From: Bacteroides sp.
GTDB taxonomy: Bacteria > Bacteroidota > Bacteroidia > Bacteroidales > SM23-62
NCBI GenBank assembly: GCA_011053095.1
Contig: DRHS01000127.1
Coordinates: 91,035-131,537, forward strand
Length of the DNA: 40,503 bases
Direction of reading: 5' to 3'
Of this stretch, positions 34,117 to 40,029 are shown one piece after another; position 1 is the stretch's first letter, and every line of letters begins with the position of its first letter. Position numbers and translations under genes: made by a program. Below the pieces are notes generated by a model. That model was given only the letters and a program-made list of their open reading frames with translations. It was not told where the DNA came from and did no database searches.

Positions 34117-34365
34117 ATGAGCAAGAACACATCAATAACACTAGGGAATCACTTTGACAATTTCATCAAAAACCGCATCTCAGCTGGAAGATACAAAAAT
34201 ACTAGTGAAGTTATTCGTGCTGGGCTAAGATTATTGGAAGAAGAAGAGAGTAAGGTAATTGCGTTGAAGCAAGCTATTCAAGAAGGTATTGATAGTGGAA
34301 TCGCAGAGGATTTTGATCCGGAGCAATTCCTCCAAAACTTGAAAGCCCAAAGATCAAATGGCTAG
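34117..34365 (+). CDS. Cassette 3: ParD/CopG-family antitoxin
   Basis: 82 residues. The N-terminus 'MSKNTSITLGNHFDNFIKNRISAGRYKNTSEVIRAGLRLLEEEE' is the ribbon-helix-helix of ParD antitoxins (strand 'SITLGNHF', helix 'FDNFIKNRISAGRY', 'TSEVIRAGLRLLE'). The acidic C-terminus 'GIAEDFDPEQFLQNLKAQR' would wrap the toxin. It overlaps the toxin gene by 8 nt. The promoter immediately upstream holds a palindrome, consistent with autoregulation. Such TA pairs are thought to stabilise cassette arrays against loss. Confidence 0.92.
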   Translation: MSKNTSITLGNHFDNFIKNRISAGRYKNTSEVIRAGLRLLEEEESKVIALKQAIQEGIDSGIAEDFDPEQFLQNLKAQRSNG

Positions 34366-34657
34366 TTATCGTTTAACGAAAAAGGCCACTGAGGATCTCG
34401 CACGCATTTGGAACTATACCATTGATACTTGGTCTGAGAATCAAGCCGACCACTACTTCAAAATGCTGCTCAATAGTTGCCAAGATATTTCTGATGGAAG
34501 AGTTATTGGCAAACAATATGATGGCATATACTCAGGCTTATCGGGAAAAAAGGCAGGCAAGCATATAATCTTCTATCGAATGATTAATAACGATGTTGCG
34601 GAGATAGTCAGAGTCTTACATGAGCGAATGGATCTTAGTAAACGTATCAAAGAATAG
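34358..34657 (+). CDS. Cassette 3: ParE/RelE-family toxin
   Basis: 99 residues with the ParE arrangement 'YRLTKKATEDLARIWNYTIDTWSENQADHYFKML', 'GRVIGKQYDGIYSGLSGKKAGKHIIFYRMINNDVAEIVRVLHERMDLSKRI'. The 'HIIFYR....ivRVLHERMD' ending is characteristic of ParE-type gyrase poisons. It overlaps the antitoxin by 8 nt and ends 6 nt before the R'' box of attC3. No sign of damage. Confidence 0.92.
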   Translation: MASYRLTKKATEDLARIWNYTIDTWSENQADHYFKMLLNSCQDISDGRVIGKQYDGIYSGLSGKKAGKHIIFYRMINNDVAEIVRVLHERMDLSKRIKE

Positions 34658-34663
34658 TATCCC

Positions 34664-34721
34664 ACAGAACAAATCATTAAACCGGACGCGGAAACCGCGC
34701 CGGTTAATTCCACCGTTCTGC
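34664..34721 (+). other. attC3 recombination site
   Basis: 58 nt. R'' ACAGAAC and R' GTTCTGC; the inner arms TTAAACCGGACGCGG and CCGCGCCGGTTAA pair with unpaired A residues at the same places as in attC1. R'' with two flanking bases (CCACAGAAC) is the exact complement of the cassette start. Confidence 0.9.
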
Positions 34722-34768
34722 TGAATAAATAATTATAACATGTTACCTTAAAATCTTATCTTGTATAC

Positions 34769-34948
34769 ATGATACAAAAGGTGATCACAAAGCGGAAAAT
34801 AAACGAGAGTTCTTCATCAGAGGATCTTGAGTACTGGTTGAGTCGCACCGTCGAAGAACGAATCTCTACCGTTGAAATATTAAGACAACAACATTATGGA
34901 AGTTCAGAAAGACTTCAAAGAGTTTCTCGCATTATTGAACGAACATGA
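34769..34948 (+). CDS. Cassette 4: 59-aa protein overlapping the nucleotidyltransferase gene (below ORF-track cutoff)
   Basis: Frame 'MIQKVITKRK...' containing 'DLEYWLSRTVEERISTVEILRQQHYGSSERLQRVSRIIERT'. This pattern ('YWLS.s.eERi..ve.LR.qy.G.seRLqRv.rii.r') is, from memory, a recurrent small protein found directly upstream of nucleotidyltransferase genes of this type. It overlaps the downstream gene by 53 nt in another frame, so the two are strongly coupled and could form a toxin/antitoxin-like pair (inference). Confidence 0.72.
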   Translation: MIQKVITKRKINESSSSEDLEYWLSRTVEERISTVEILRQQHYGSSERLQRVSRIIERT

Positions 34949-35342
34949 AGTAAAATTCATAATCGTTGGAGGATATGCTTTAGCCTATCATGGAGCACCA
35001 AGATTTACTGGTGATATTGATGTTTTCATTAAATCAGACAAAAAGAACGCAGAACGGATAATCAATTCATTAGAAGATTTTGGTTTCGGTTCATTGGACA
35101 TTACGATCGAAGATTTTCTTCATCCTAATAATATTATTCAACTTGGAGTTCCACCAGTTCGTATTGATTTGATAACATCCATCAGTGGCGTAACTTGGGA
35201 GGAGGCTAATGCATCAAAAGAAAATGGTCTGTTCGGGGATGTAACTGTTTCATTCATAGGCAAGGAACAATTCATTAACAACAAACGTGCAACGGGCCGA
35301 AAAAAAGATATTGCTGACTTAGAATCCCTTGGAGAAGAGTAA
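34896..35342 (+). CDS. Cassette 4: nucleotidyltransferase-fold protein (AbiEii/MNT-like)
   Basis: 148 residues. 'FIIVGGYALAYHGAPRFTGDIDVFIKSD' (22-45) has the nucleotidyltransferase GG motif and the catalytic D-x-D pair (Asp40, Asp42); 'PPVRIDLITSISGVTWEEA' supplies the third acidic region, and 'NKRATGRKKDIADLESL' is a typical C-terminus of this group. Related enzymes adenylylate or nucleotidylate tRNA or proteins in TA or abortive-infection systems. The upstream 59-aa gene overlaps it by 53 nt. It ends 3 nt before the R'' box of attC4. Confidence 0.82.
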   Translation: MEVQKDFKEFLALLNEHEVKFIIVGGYALAYHGAPRFTGDIDVFIKSDKKNAERIINSLEDFGFGSLDITIEDFLHPNNIIQLGVPPVRIDLITSISGVTWEEANASKENGLFGDVTVSFIGKEQFINNKRATGRKKDIADLESLGEE

Positions 35343-35345
35343 TCA

Positions 35346-35435
35346 GCAGAACACTAAAGCCGACCTTAACGCATGTCACGCTCTTTGCAAAATAGGCAAA
35401 TCCTGCGCCATGCTACGGCGGCTTAGTTCCCCCGT
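35346..35435 (+). other. attC4 recombination site, interrupted by an IS at its R' core
   Basis: R'' GCAGAAC and the arms ACTAAAGCCGACC.. and ..CGGCGGCTTAGT surround a longer terminal region. The site is cut after CCGT (35432-35435) by the IS. Removing the IS and one CCGT copy restores CCGTTAGAG, an intact R' GTTAGAG that resumes at 36999-37005. Confidence 0.87.
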
Positions 35436-36996
35436 CAGATTGTCTAAAAACCTCATAACTTGTTTATAACCTGGCTTTGTTGATTTCTTCGATACCCTTG
35501 GTTCTTTATAACTTATAGCATGAAGTATATACAAGGACAAAACAGGTCACAGACCTATCTTTTTCCGGTTACTTTAGATGATGCAATTTGTGAGGACAAT
35601 GAAGTCCGTTTGATTGATGTCTTTGTTGACAGCCTGGCATTGGAGAGTTTCGGTTTTAAGATAGAGCATGCCGAGAACGGACGGCCAGCCTACCATCCGG
35701 GAGACCTTCTCAAGCTTTTCATTTATGGCTACATGAACAAGATTCGTTCATCGCGTCGCCTTGAGAAGGATAGCAAACGAAACATAGAAGTGATGTGGCT
35801 ATTGAGCAGTCTTCATCCTGATCACAACACCATCTCAAATTTCCGGAGAGATAATCCTAAGGCGATCAAGAAAGTCTTTCGGGAGACCGTGAAAATGGCC
35901 AACTATTTCAATCTCATCGGCGGGGCATTGATAGCCGGGGACAGCACCAAGTTCAGGGCCCAGAACAGCAAGAAGAATAACTTCAACCAAAAGAAAATAT
36001 CCCGCCATTTAGACTACATCGAAAACAAGCTTCAGGAGTATTATGAAGCACTGGCCCAGAACGATGGGGACAATAAGGAGCATCTTGAAGGTCAAATTGA
36101 AAAGCATAAACAAAGGGCTGAAGGATATCGTAAGATAGAAAACCAGCTGAAGGAAAGCGGCGAGTCGCAGGTATCGACATCAGATCCGGACAGTCGCCAG
36201 ATGATCATCCGCAATAACATTACTGAAGTAGCCTACAACGTACAAACCACTGTCGATGCAAAGAACAATTTGTTGATCGACTACAAGGTCACCAACAGCA
36301 ACGATAGCAAAGCCATGGGCAATATGCTGCAAAGAGCCAAGAGCATATTGCGCACCAATGAGTTTACAGCCCTTTACGACAAAGGATATCATACCGGATC
36401 TGAGTTTAAAATTGCCCATGACCTGAGAATTGATACCCTGGTGGCTATACCCAGGCTAACTGTACAAGCCCCAGACCCAGACCCGGCATACAATGCAGAG
36501 AACTTTACATATATCCCGGAAGGTGATTATTATTTGTGCCCTCAGAATCAGCGGCTGACAACTACAGGAAAATGGCACAGGGCGGAAGCCTATTCCTTCA
36601 AGAGATATGCCACAAAGGCTTGTAAATCATGCAATGCAAAAGATCTATGTACAAAATCTATTCGCGGAAAGGGAATACACCGGAGCGAATTCCATGAATA
36701 CATACAGCATAACAAGGAACGGGTTGAGCTGAATAAGGCGCTTTACAAACAACGGCAGGCCATTGTTGAGCATCCATATGGCACCATAAAACGTCAATGG
36801 GGGTTTAGCTACATCATAACGAAGAACAGCTCAAAAAGGGCCAGTGCGGATGTGGGATTGATGATGACCGCTTACTAGCTCATATGCAGGCATTTCTTGA
36901 AAAAATCCAATATTGGAACCTGAGTTTAATACTCCCCGTCAATCGGCTATCTTTAATTCAAATATCAGTGCCCGGCGGGGGTTTTTAGACAGACTG
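35436..36996 (+). mobile_element. IS1182-family insertion sequence inside attC4
   Basis: 1561 bp. Terminal inverted repeats: left CAGATTGTCTAAAAACC and right (reverse complement) CAGTCTGTCTAAAAACC, 15 of 17 matching. The flanking CCGT is duplicated (35432-35435 and 36997-37000). It carries one transposase gene. Being whole and flanked by a direct repeat, the insertion appears fairly recent. Confidence 0.9.
35520..36878 (+). CDS. IS1182-family DDE transposase
   Basis: 452 residues. N-terminal DUF772-like region 'GRPAYHPGDLLKLFIYGYMNKIRSSRRLEKDSKRNIEVMWLL', 'HPDHNTISNFRRDN', then the DDE core: 'LIAGDSTKFRAQNSKKN' (first Asp), 'FTALYDKGYHTGSEF' (second Asp) and 'VEHPYGTIKRQWGFSYI' (Glu), with a Cys cluster 'CKSCNAKDLCTKS' between. 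It ends at 'GLMMTAY' with TAG. In relatives the Tyr is usually followed by 'NLRR/NLIR...', and reading through the TAG gives about 14 more residues, so the C-terminus may be cut by a nonsense change. Confidence 0.9.
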   Translation: MKYIQGQNRSQTYLFPVTLDDAICEDNEVRLIDVFVDSLALESFGFKIEHAENGRPAYHPGDLLKLFIYGYMNKIRSSRRLEKDSKRNIEVMWLLSSLHPDHNTISNFRRDNPKAIKKVFRETVKMANYFNLIGGALIAGDSTKFRAQNSKKNNFNQKKISRHLDYIENKLQEYYEALAQNDGDNKEHLEGQIEKHKQRAEGYRKIENQLKESGESQVSTSDPDSRQMIIRNNITEVAYNVQTTVDAKNNLLIDYKVTNSNDSKAMGNMLQRAKSILRTNEFTALYDKGYHTGSEFKIAHDLRIDTLVAIPRLTVQAPDPDPAYNAENFTYIPEGDYYLCPQNQRLTTTGKWHRAEAYSFKRYATKACKSCNAKDLCTKSIRGKGIHRSEFHEYIQHNKERVELNKALYKQRQAIVEHPYGTIKRQWGFSYIITKNSSKRASADVGLMMTAY

Positions 36997-37069
36997 CCGT
37001 TAGAGCGTCTAATACTACTGTAAAACCATTTCAACTGTGGAATTTCGTATCTTTGAGTAAAAGCAAATC

Positions 37070-37312
37070 ATGAAGCAGTCAGACATAAGAAACAGCTTTC
37101 ACAAGCTTATAGATGAGATAGATAATGAACACCTTTTGATGAAGTTCTATGATCTGCTAATTAAATCCAGTGATCAAAAAGAAGGAGAATTGTGGAATCA
37201 ACTCTCAGACGAACAGAAAAATGAAGTTCTTTTAGCAGAATCCGAATCACACTATCAAAATAACATAATTGATCACGAAACTCAAAAGGCGAAGCACAAG
37301 AAATGGCTCTGA
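37070..37312 (+). CDS. Cassette 5: putative antitoxin of a RelE/ParE pair
   Basis: 80 residues, helical, with the acidic and then basic C-terminal region 'LSDEQKNEVLLAESESHYQNNIIDHETQKAKHKKWL' seen in small addiction-module antitoxins. No DNA-binding motif is obvious. It overlaps the toxin gene by 10 nt. A perfect -7 box TATCTTTG lies 15 nt before the ATG (37048-37055), without a clear -33 element. Identification as antitoxin rests on position and size. Confidence 0.75.
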   Translation: MKQSDIRNSFHKLIDEIDNEHLLMKFYDLLIKSSDQKEGELWNQLSDEQKNEVLLAESESHYQNNIIDHETQKAKHKKWL

Positions 37313-37602
37313 AAATTCGATGGACAACTAGGGCCGATATTAAGCTTGATCAACTTATTATTTATGTGGAATCTGAATGGGGAGACAGTGTTGTACAAGC
37401 TTTCATGAGAAAGCTTTATGATTTTCTTGAAATTTTGTCAGAATTCCCTGAGATCGGTTCAATGCAATATCCAGAAAAGAGGATCAGGGGTTTTGCATTG
37501 ACTAAACAGGTATTCCTTTTCTATAGAATAGATGACAACCAAATAGTATTGCTTGACTTCTTTGACAATAGATCGGATCCCAAAAAGAAAGACACGCTCT
37601 AA
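37303..37602 (+). CDS. Cassette 5: ParE/RelE-family toxin
   Basis: 99 residues: 'IRWTTRADIKLDQLIIYVESEWGDSVVQAFMRKLYDFLEILSEFPEIGSMQYPEKRIRGFALTKQVFLFYRIDDNQIVLLDFFDNRSDPKKK' is a complete RelE/ParE toxin, with the typical 'P.iGs..yp....R.f.l.k...lfYri....i.ll.ffd.RqdP.k' run. Its TAA stop is part of the R'' box of attC5, so gene and recombination site overlap, the tightest packing in this array. Confidence 0.88.
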   Translation: MALKIRWTTRADIKLDQLIIYVESEWGDSVVQAFMRKLYDFLEILSEFPEIGSMQYPEKRIRGFALTKQVFLFYRIDDNQIVLLDFFDNRSDPKKKDTL

Positions 37603-37653
37603 CAAAGAACTAAAGCCGACCGCTATCGCGGCGGCTTAGCTCAACCGTTATCA
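37597..37653 (+). other. attC5 recombination site
   Basis: 57 nt. R'' CTCTAAC and R' GTTATCA; arms CTAAAGCCGACCGC and GCGGCGGCTTAG pair with the same unpaired A residues as attC1, 3 and 4. ACGCTCTAAC is the complement of the cassette start GTTAGAGCGT, which lies beyond the IS and so supports the reconstruction of attC4. Confidence 0.92.
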
Positions 37654-37736
37654 CTCTTTCGTAGTTGTGGCACAATGTAGTGATATGGGATACATCTATA
37701 TGGAATAGGAGCGCAAAATGTCAACCGGAGCAAGAA

Positions 37737-39035
37737 ATGATAAACGAGAACGTTCGTGCTTTGAAAAAAAAGAGCAAAATGAGAAAAAATACGAATACAC
37801 TTCTGGATAGAGATCCTCTTACCAGCATGCTTCATGCTGCGACGAAAGATGATCTGATTGGACTTATCAAGGAGTTAATTGGAAACGATCTATCAGTACG
37901 TAGAATATGTATCGATCATTTAAAACGAAAAGTCACAGTAAGCTCATCGATACATCATTCCGCAGAATCGTCTGCTGCACTCAGCTTATGGCACGAAATA
38001 GAGCCTGAATTATCAGAACTTGATGAATATGGAGGTGGTGATTATAGGACAGAGGACAATGTAGGAGATGGCTTGTATCAACTGTATGAAACGTTGCAGG
38101 ATATCACATTAACTGAGGAAGATAGGGACGAATTACTCAATGACGTGTTCTCGTATATTGAAAGTGGCAATGCGGGAATGGATGATAGCTTATATGACAT
38201 CACGTACGCCACATGTAAAAATGACGATCATTTACGAGAATTAGCGGAACGCTTTGAAGACCTCAACCAAGATTGGCCTATAGACCATGCACGACGTATA
38301 TACAGAAGAATAGGGGATCATAAAAAGTATCTTGAACTCCGTTCACGAAAAATGCGGTATGGTTTGGATTATTATGATTTAGTGTCCTTTTATTGGGACA
38401 TTGGAGAACACGAGAAAGCCATTGATATCGCTCAAAAGGGGATGAAACTGGCTGAAGGGAGAATGGATGAACTGAGAATGTTTTTGGCGGAAAAAGCAAA
38501 GGAAGCCGGAAATCGTGAAACATATCTTGAGTATTATTTCGATCAGAAAACACATCCCCTGACGTTATCTTCGTATCAAGAATTGGAACAAGAATGCCGA
38601 CAAGAAGAATGGGAACGGTACGAACCTAAGCTTGTTGAGATGCTGAAGAAGAACTTCAATATTCAGGCTGTGAAAATTCATATGCACCGACAGGAATATG
38701 ATACAGCTCTTCAGTATTTCAAAGAACCACCTCGAATTCCATATTATGGTTCATATGAGGTGTTCACTGTCGCAGAAGAACTTGAGATCCAATACCCACG
38801 GCAAATCCTTGAGTTTTATAAGTCATCGATTGGGAATCTTAACGTATCAGCATCCAGAAAAGTCTACTCCCAAAATGCTGTAGCGGTCGCACGGGTTCGG
38901 CGAGTTCTTGTGGATGTGATGAAAAAAACAGATGTATGGAAAAAATTCGCAAAACCAATAAAATTTTACAATACGAAGAGACCTGCGTTTCAGGATGAGT
39001 TCGCACGCGTGATTCCTGACTGGAAGAGCTTATAG
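37737..39035 (+). CDS. Cassette 6: TPR-like helical-repeat protein (SWIM-associated type)
   Basis: 432 residues from the ATG at 37737, preceded by GGAG at a good distance; the ORF-track start (37665) lies almost on the attC5 border and is less likely, and a further ATG at 'MRKNTNTLL' is possible. The protein is helical with TPR-like units: 'DHARRIYRRIGDHKKYLELRSRKMRYGLDYYDLVSFYWDIGEHEKAIDIAQKGMKLAEG', 'LRMFLAEKAKEAGNRETYLEYYFDQK', 'YDTALQYFKEPP'. The architecture is like the C-terminal part of SWIM zinc-finger proteins, but the Cys/His SWIM motif is absent. Function unknown. It is the largest cassette gene. Confidence 0.68.
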   Translation: MINENVRALKKKSKMRKNTNTLLDRDPLTSMLHAATKDDLIGLIKELIGNDLSVRRICIDHLKRKVTVSSSIHHSAESSAALSLWHEIEPELSELDEYGGGDYRTEDNVGDGLYQLYETLQDITLTEEDRDELLNDVFSYIESGNAGMDDSLYDITYATCKNDDHLRELAERFEDLNQDWPIDHARRIYRRIGDHKKYLELRSRKMRYGLDYYDLVSFYWDIGEHEKAIDIAQKGMKLAEGRMDELRMFLAEKAKEAGNRETYLEYYFDQKTHPLTLSSYQELEQECRQEEWERYEPKLVEMLKKNFNIQAVKIHMHRQEYDTALQYFKEPPRIPYYGSYEVFTVAEELEIQYPRQILEFYKSSIGNLNVSASRKVYSQNAVAVARVRRVLVDVMKKTDVWKKFAKPIKFYNTKRPAFQDEFARVIPDWKSL

Positions 39036-39204
39036 CATGTGAGCAATCGACCATTAGTCGTGCCTGTACCATCCTCGTGACAAGATAAACAGAACATCCG
39101 TTGGTTTGGTTGAACATGGTGTTCTTCCTGAAGAAGGAGAACGTTACAAAGTACACACAGCGCAATAGTATGGCCAAGAAAATAGGTGGTGTTTACCAGA
39201 AAAG

Positions 39205-39344
39205 CGCTAACAAAGTGCTGCAAATGACCGAAACCACGCACGGCTGCTTCAGTATACTACTCCCTCATAACGGTTTGGAGGTTTATCAAAGTTAGCTGCC
39301 CGCCGTCAGGGCACGGTTTTGGCTTCTGAGTATAGGCGTTATCA
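39205..39344 (+). other. Degenerate attC-like sequence inside cassette 6
   Basis: CGCTAAC (39205-39211) and GTTATCA (39338-39344) look like R'' and R', and GACCGAAACCACG roughly pairs with GCACGGTTTTGGC. Pairing is weaker than in the other sites, and R'' does not match the cassette start. Either a decayed attC between two fused cassettes or chance. The 39036-39204 stretch before it holds nothing recognisable. Confidence 0.35.
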
Positions 39345-39620
39345 ATGAATAAAATGAGTAACCACGAATTAATATACCAAACACTACACGAAATTTACCA
39401 AAAACACAGACGGCATTATCGTGAAAATAGTGATTCAAAACAAATGTGCAGCATGTGGTCAACTGATGACCCACCTGATATTATTGAGGGCACTGTGCCG
39501 TTTGTTGATATCGAGACTGCTTTTGGTATTACCATAGATGATGATGAAGCATTGAATCTCTATGACATGGTCTTAGAAGATGCGGCTTTAAGGATCATGG
39601 AATTACAGAAAGAAGAGTGA
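39345..39620 (+). CDS. Cassette 6: small acidic hypothetical protein
   Basis: 91 residues (88 from the next ATG at 39354). Acidic C-terminal half 'GTVPFVDIETAFGITIDDDEALNLYDMVLEDAALRIMELQKEE'. The 'FVDIETAFGI.IddDEA..LyDm.l..A...i' layout recalls an acyl-carrier- or Imm-like small fold, but no assignment is justified. Its stop codon TGA lies in the R'' box of attC6, as for the toxin of cassette 5. It begins right after the degenerate attC-like sequence, so it may once have been its own cassette. Confidence 0.6.
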   Translation: MNKMSNHELIYQTLHEIYQKHRRHYRENSDSKQMCSMWSTDDPPDIIEGTVPFVDIETAFGITIDDDEALNLYDMVLEDAALRIMELQKEE

Positions 39621-39750
39621 TAACAAGCCGCTAAACTCTGACCACAAAATATCGGAGGTATTATAGAGGTATATATTCCGCTCCAAATTTATCAATAAAT
39701 CAAAGATCACTGCCATGCTGTTTTGTGGCAGGTTAGCTCTACCGTAATAT
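39618..39750 (+). other. attC6 recombination site (long form, altered R')
   Basis: 133 nt. R'' TGATAAC (extended AAGAGTGATAAC, exact complement of the cassette 6 start at 37647). Inner arms CTAAACTCTGACCACAAAA and TTTTGTGGCAGGTTAG pair. The R' position reads GTAATAT, with A in place of the second invariant T, so activity may be reduced. Confidence 0.75.
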
Positions 39751-39769
39751 GAACCAATATCTAAACGTC

Positions 39770-39806
39770 TTTGATTTACACATAGAATACTATATCTTTG
39801 TGTGTA
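39770..39806 (+). promoter_or_regulatory. Consensus promoter with inverted repeat for the VapBC-like pair
   Basis: TTTG, 19-nt spacer, TATCTTTG: perfect match to the Bacteroidota consensus, 29 nt before the antitoxin ATG. TACACA (39777-39782) and TGTGTA (39801-39806) flank the -7 box as an inverted repeat, a candidate antitoxin operator. Confidence 0.72.
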
Positions 39807-39828
39807 GAAAAGGTAAAATATATCACAC

Positions 39829-40029
39829 ATGGCCACAAATTTAGCTATAGATGATTGGCTTATAGAAGAAGCAAAGTTGGTCGGTAAACACCGGACCAAA
39901 AAAGGAGCTGTAACTGAGGCCTTAATGGAATACATCCATCGCAGGAAGCAATCTGAGATCCTGCGGATTTTCCATTCAATTGATTATGATCAAGACTACG
40001 ATTACAAAAAGCAGCGAGCTGTTAAATGA
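39829..40029 (+). CDS. Cassette 7: VapB-type antitoxin
   Basis: 66 residues: 'MATNLAIDDWLIEEAKLVGKHRTKKGAVTEALMEYIHRRKQSEILRIF' is the ribbon-helix-helix of the DUF2191-like VapB group ('nlaiDd.Li.eA..lg...TKk.aVteAL.eyi.rrkq..il'), followed by a short toxin-binding tail 'HSIDYDQDYDYKKQRAVK'. It overlaps the PIN-domain gene by 4 nt (ATGA). A consensus promoter with an inverted repeat precedes it. Confidence 0.9.
   Translation: MATNLAIDDWLIEEAKLVGKHRTKKGAVTEALMEYIHRRKQSEILRIFHSIDYDQDYDYKKQRAVK

Larger units (their letters stand above)
31833..39744 (+). mobile_element. Integron gene-cassette array without integrase (CALIN-like)
   Basis: Six consecutive attC sites (plus one degenerate candidate) delimit rightward cassettes. 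For every cassette the first bases after the boundary are the reverse complement of the R'' box at its 3' end: GTTATATGACAA (12 nt), GTTCTACT (8), GTTCTGTGG (9), GTTCTGCTGA (10), GTTAGAGCGT (10) and GTTATCACTCTT (12). Cassette boundaries by G^TT: 31833-33033, 33034-34041, 34042-34715, 34716 to the IS-interrupted site, 37000-37647, 37648-39744, then a truncated one. All cargo genes point the same way. No intI is in the window; it could lie beyond the right edge or be lost. Confidence 0.9.

Noticed and set aside
37665-37736. ORF-track start of the TPR-like cassette gene
   Set aside because: It begins almost at the cassette boundary and adds an unusual N-terminus; the ATG at 37737 has a GGAG-type binding site.
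39101-39295. 64-aa plus-strand ORF 'MVWLNMVFFLKKENV...'
   Set aside because: No recognisable family, and it overlaps the degenerate attC-like region. Most likely spurious.
32982-39750. Recurrent GCCGACC...GGCGGC palindromes as a CRISPR array or REP elements
   Set aside because: The spacing equals whole genes, each copy has different outer boxes, and the outer boxes match the starts of the flanking cassettes, which fits attC and not CRISPR or REP.
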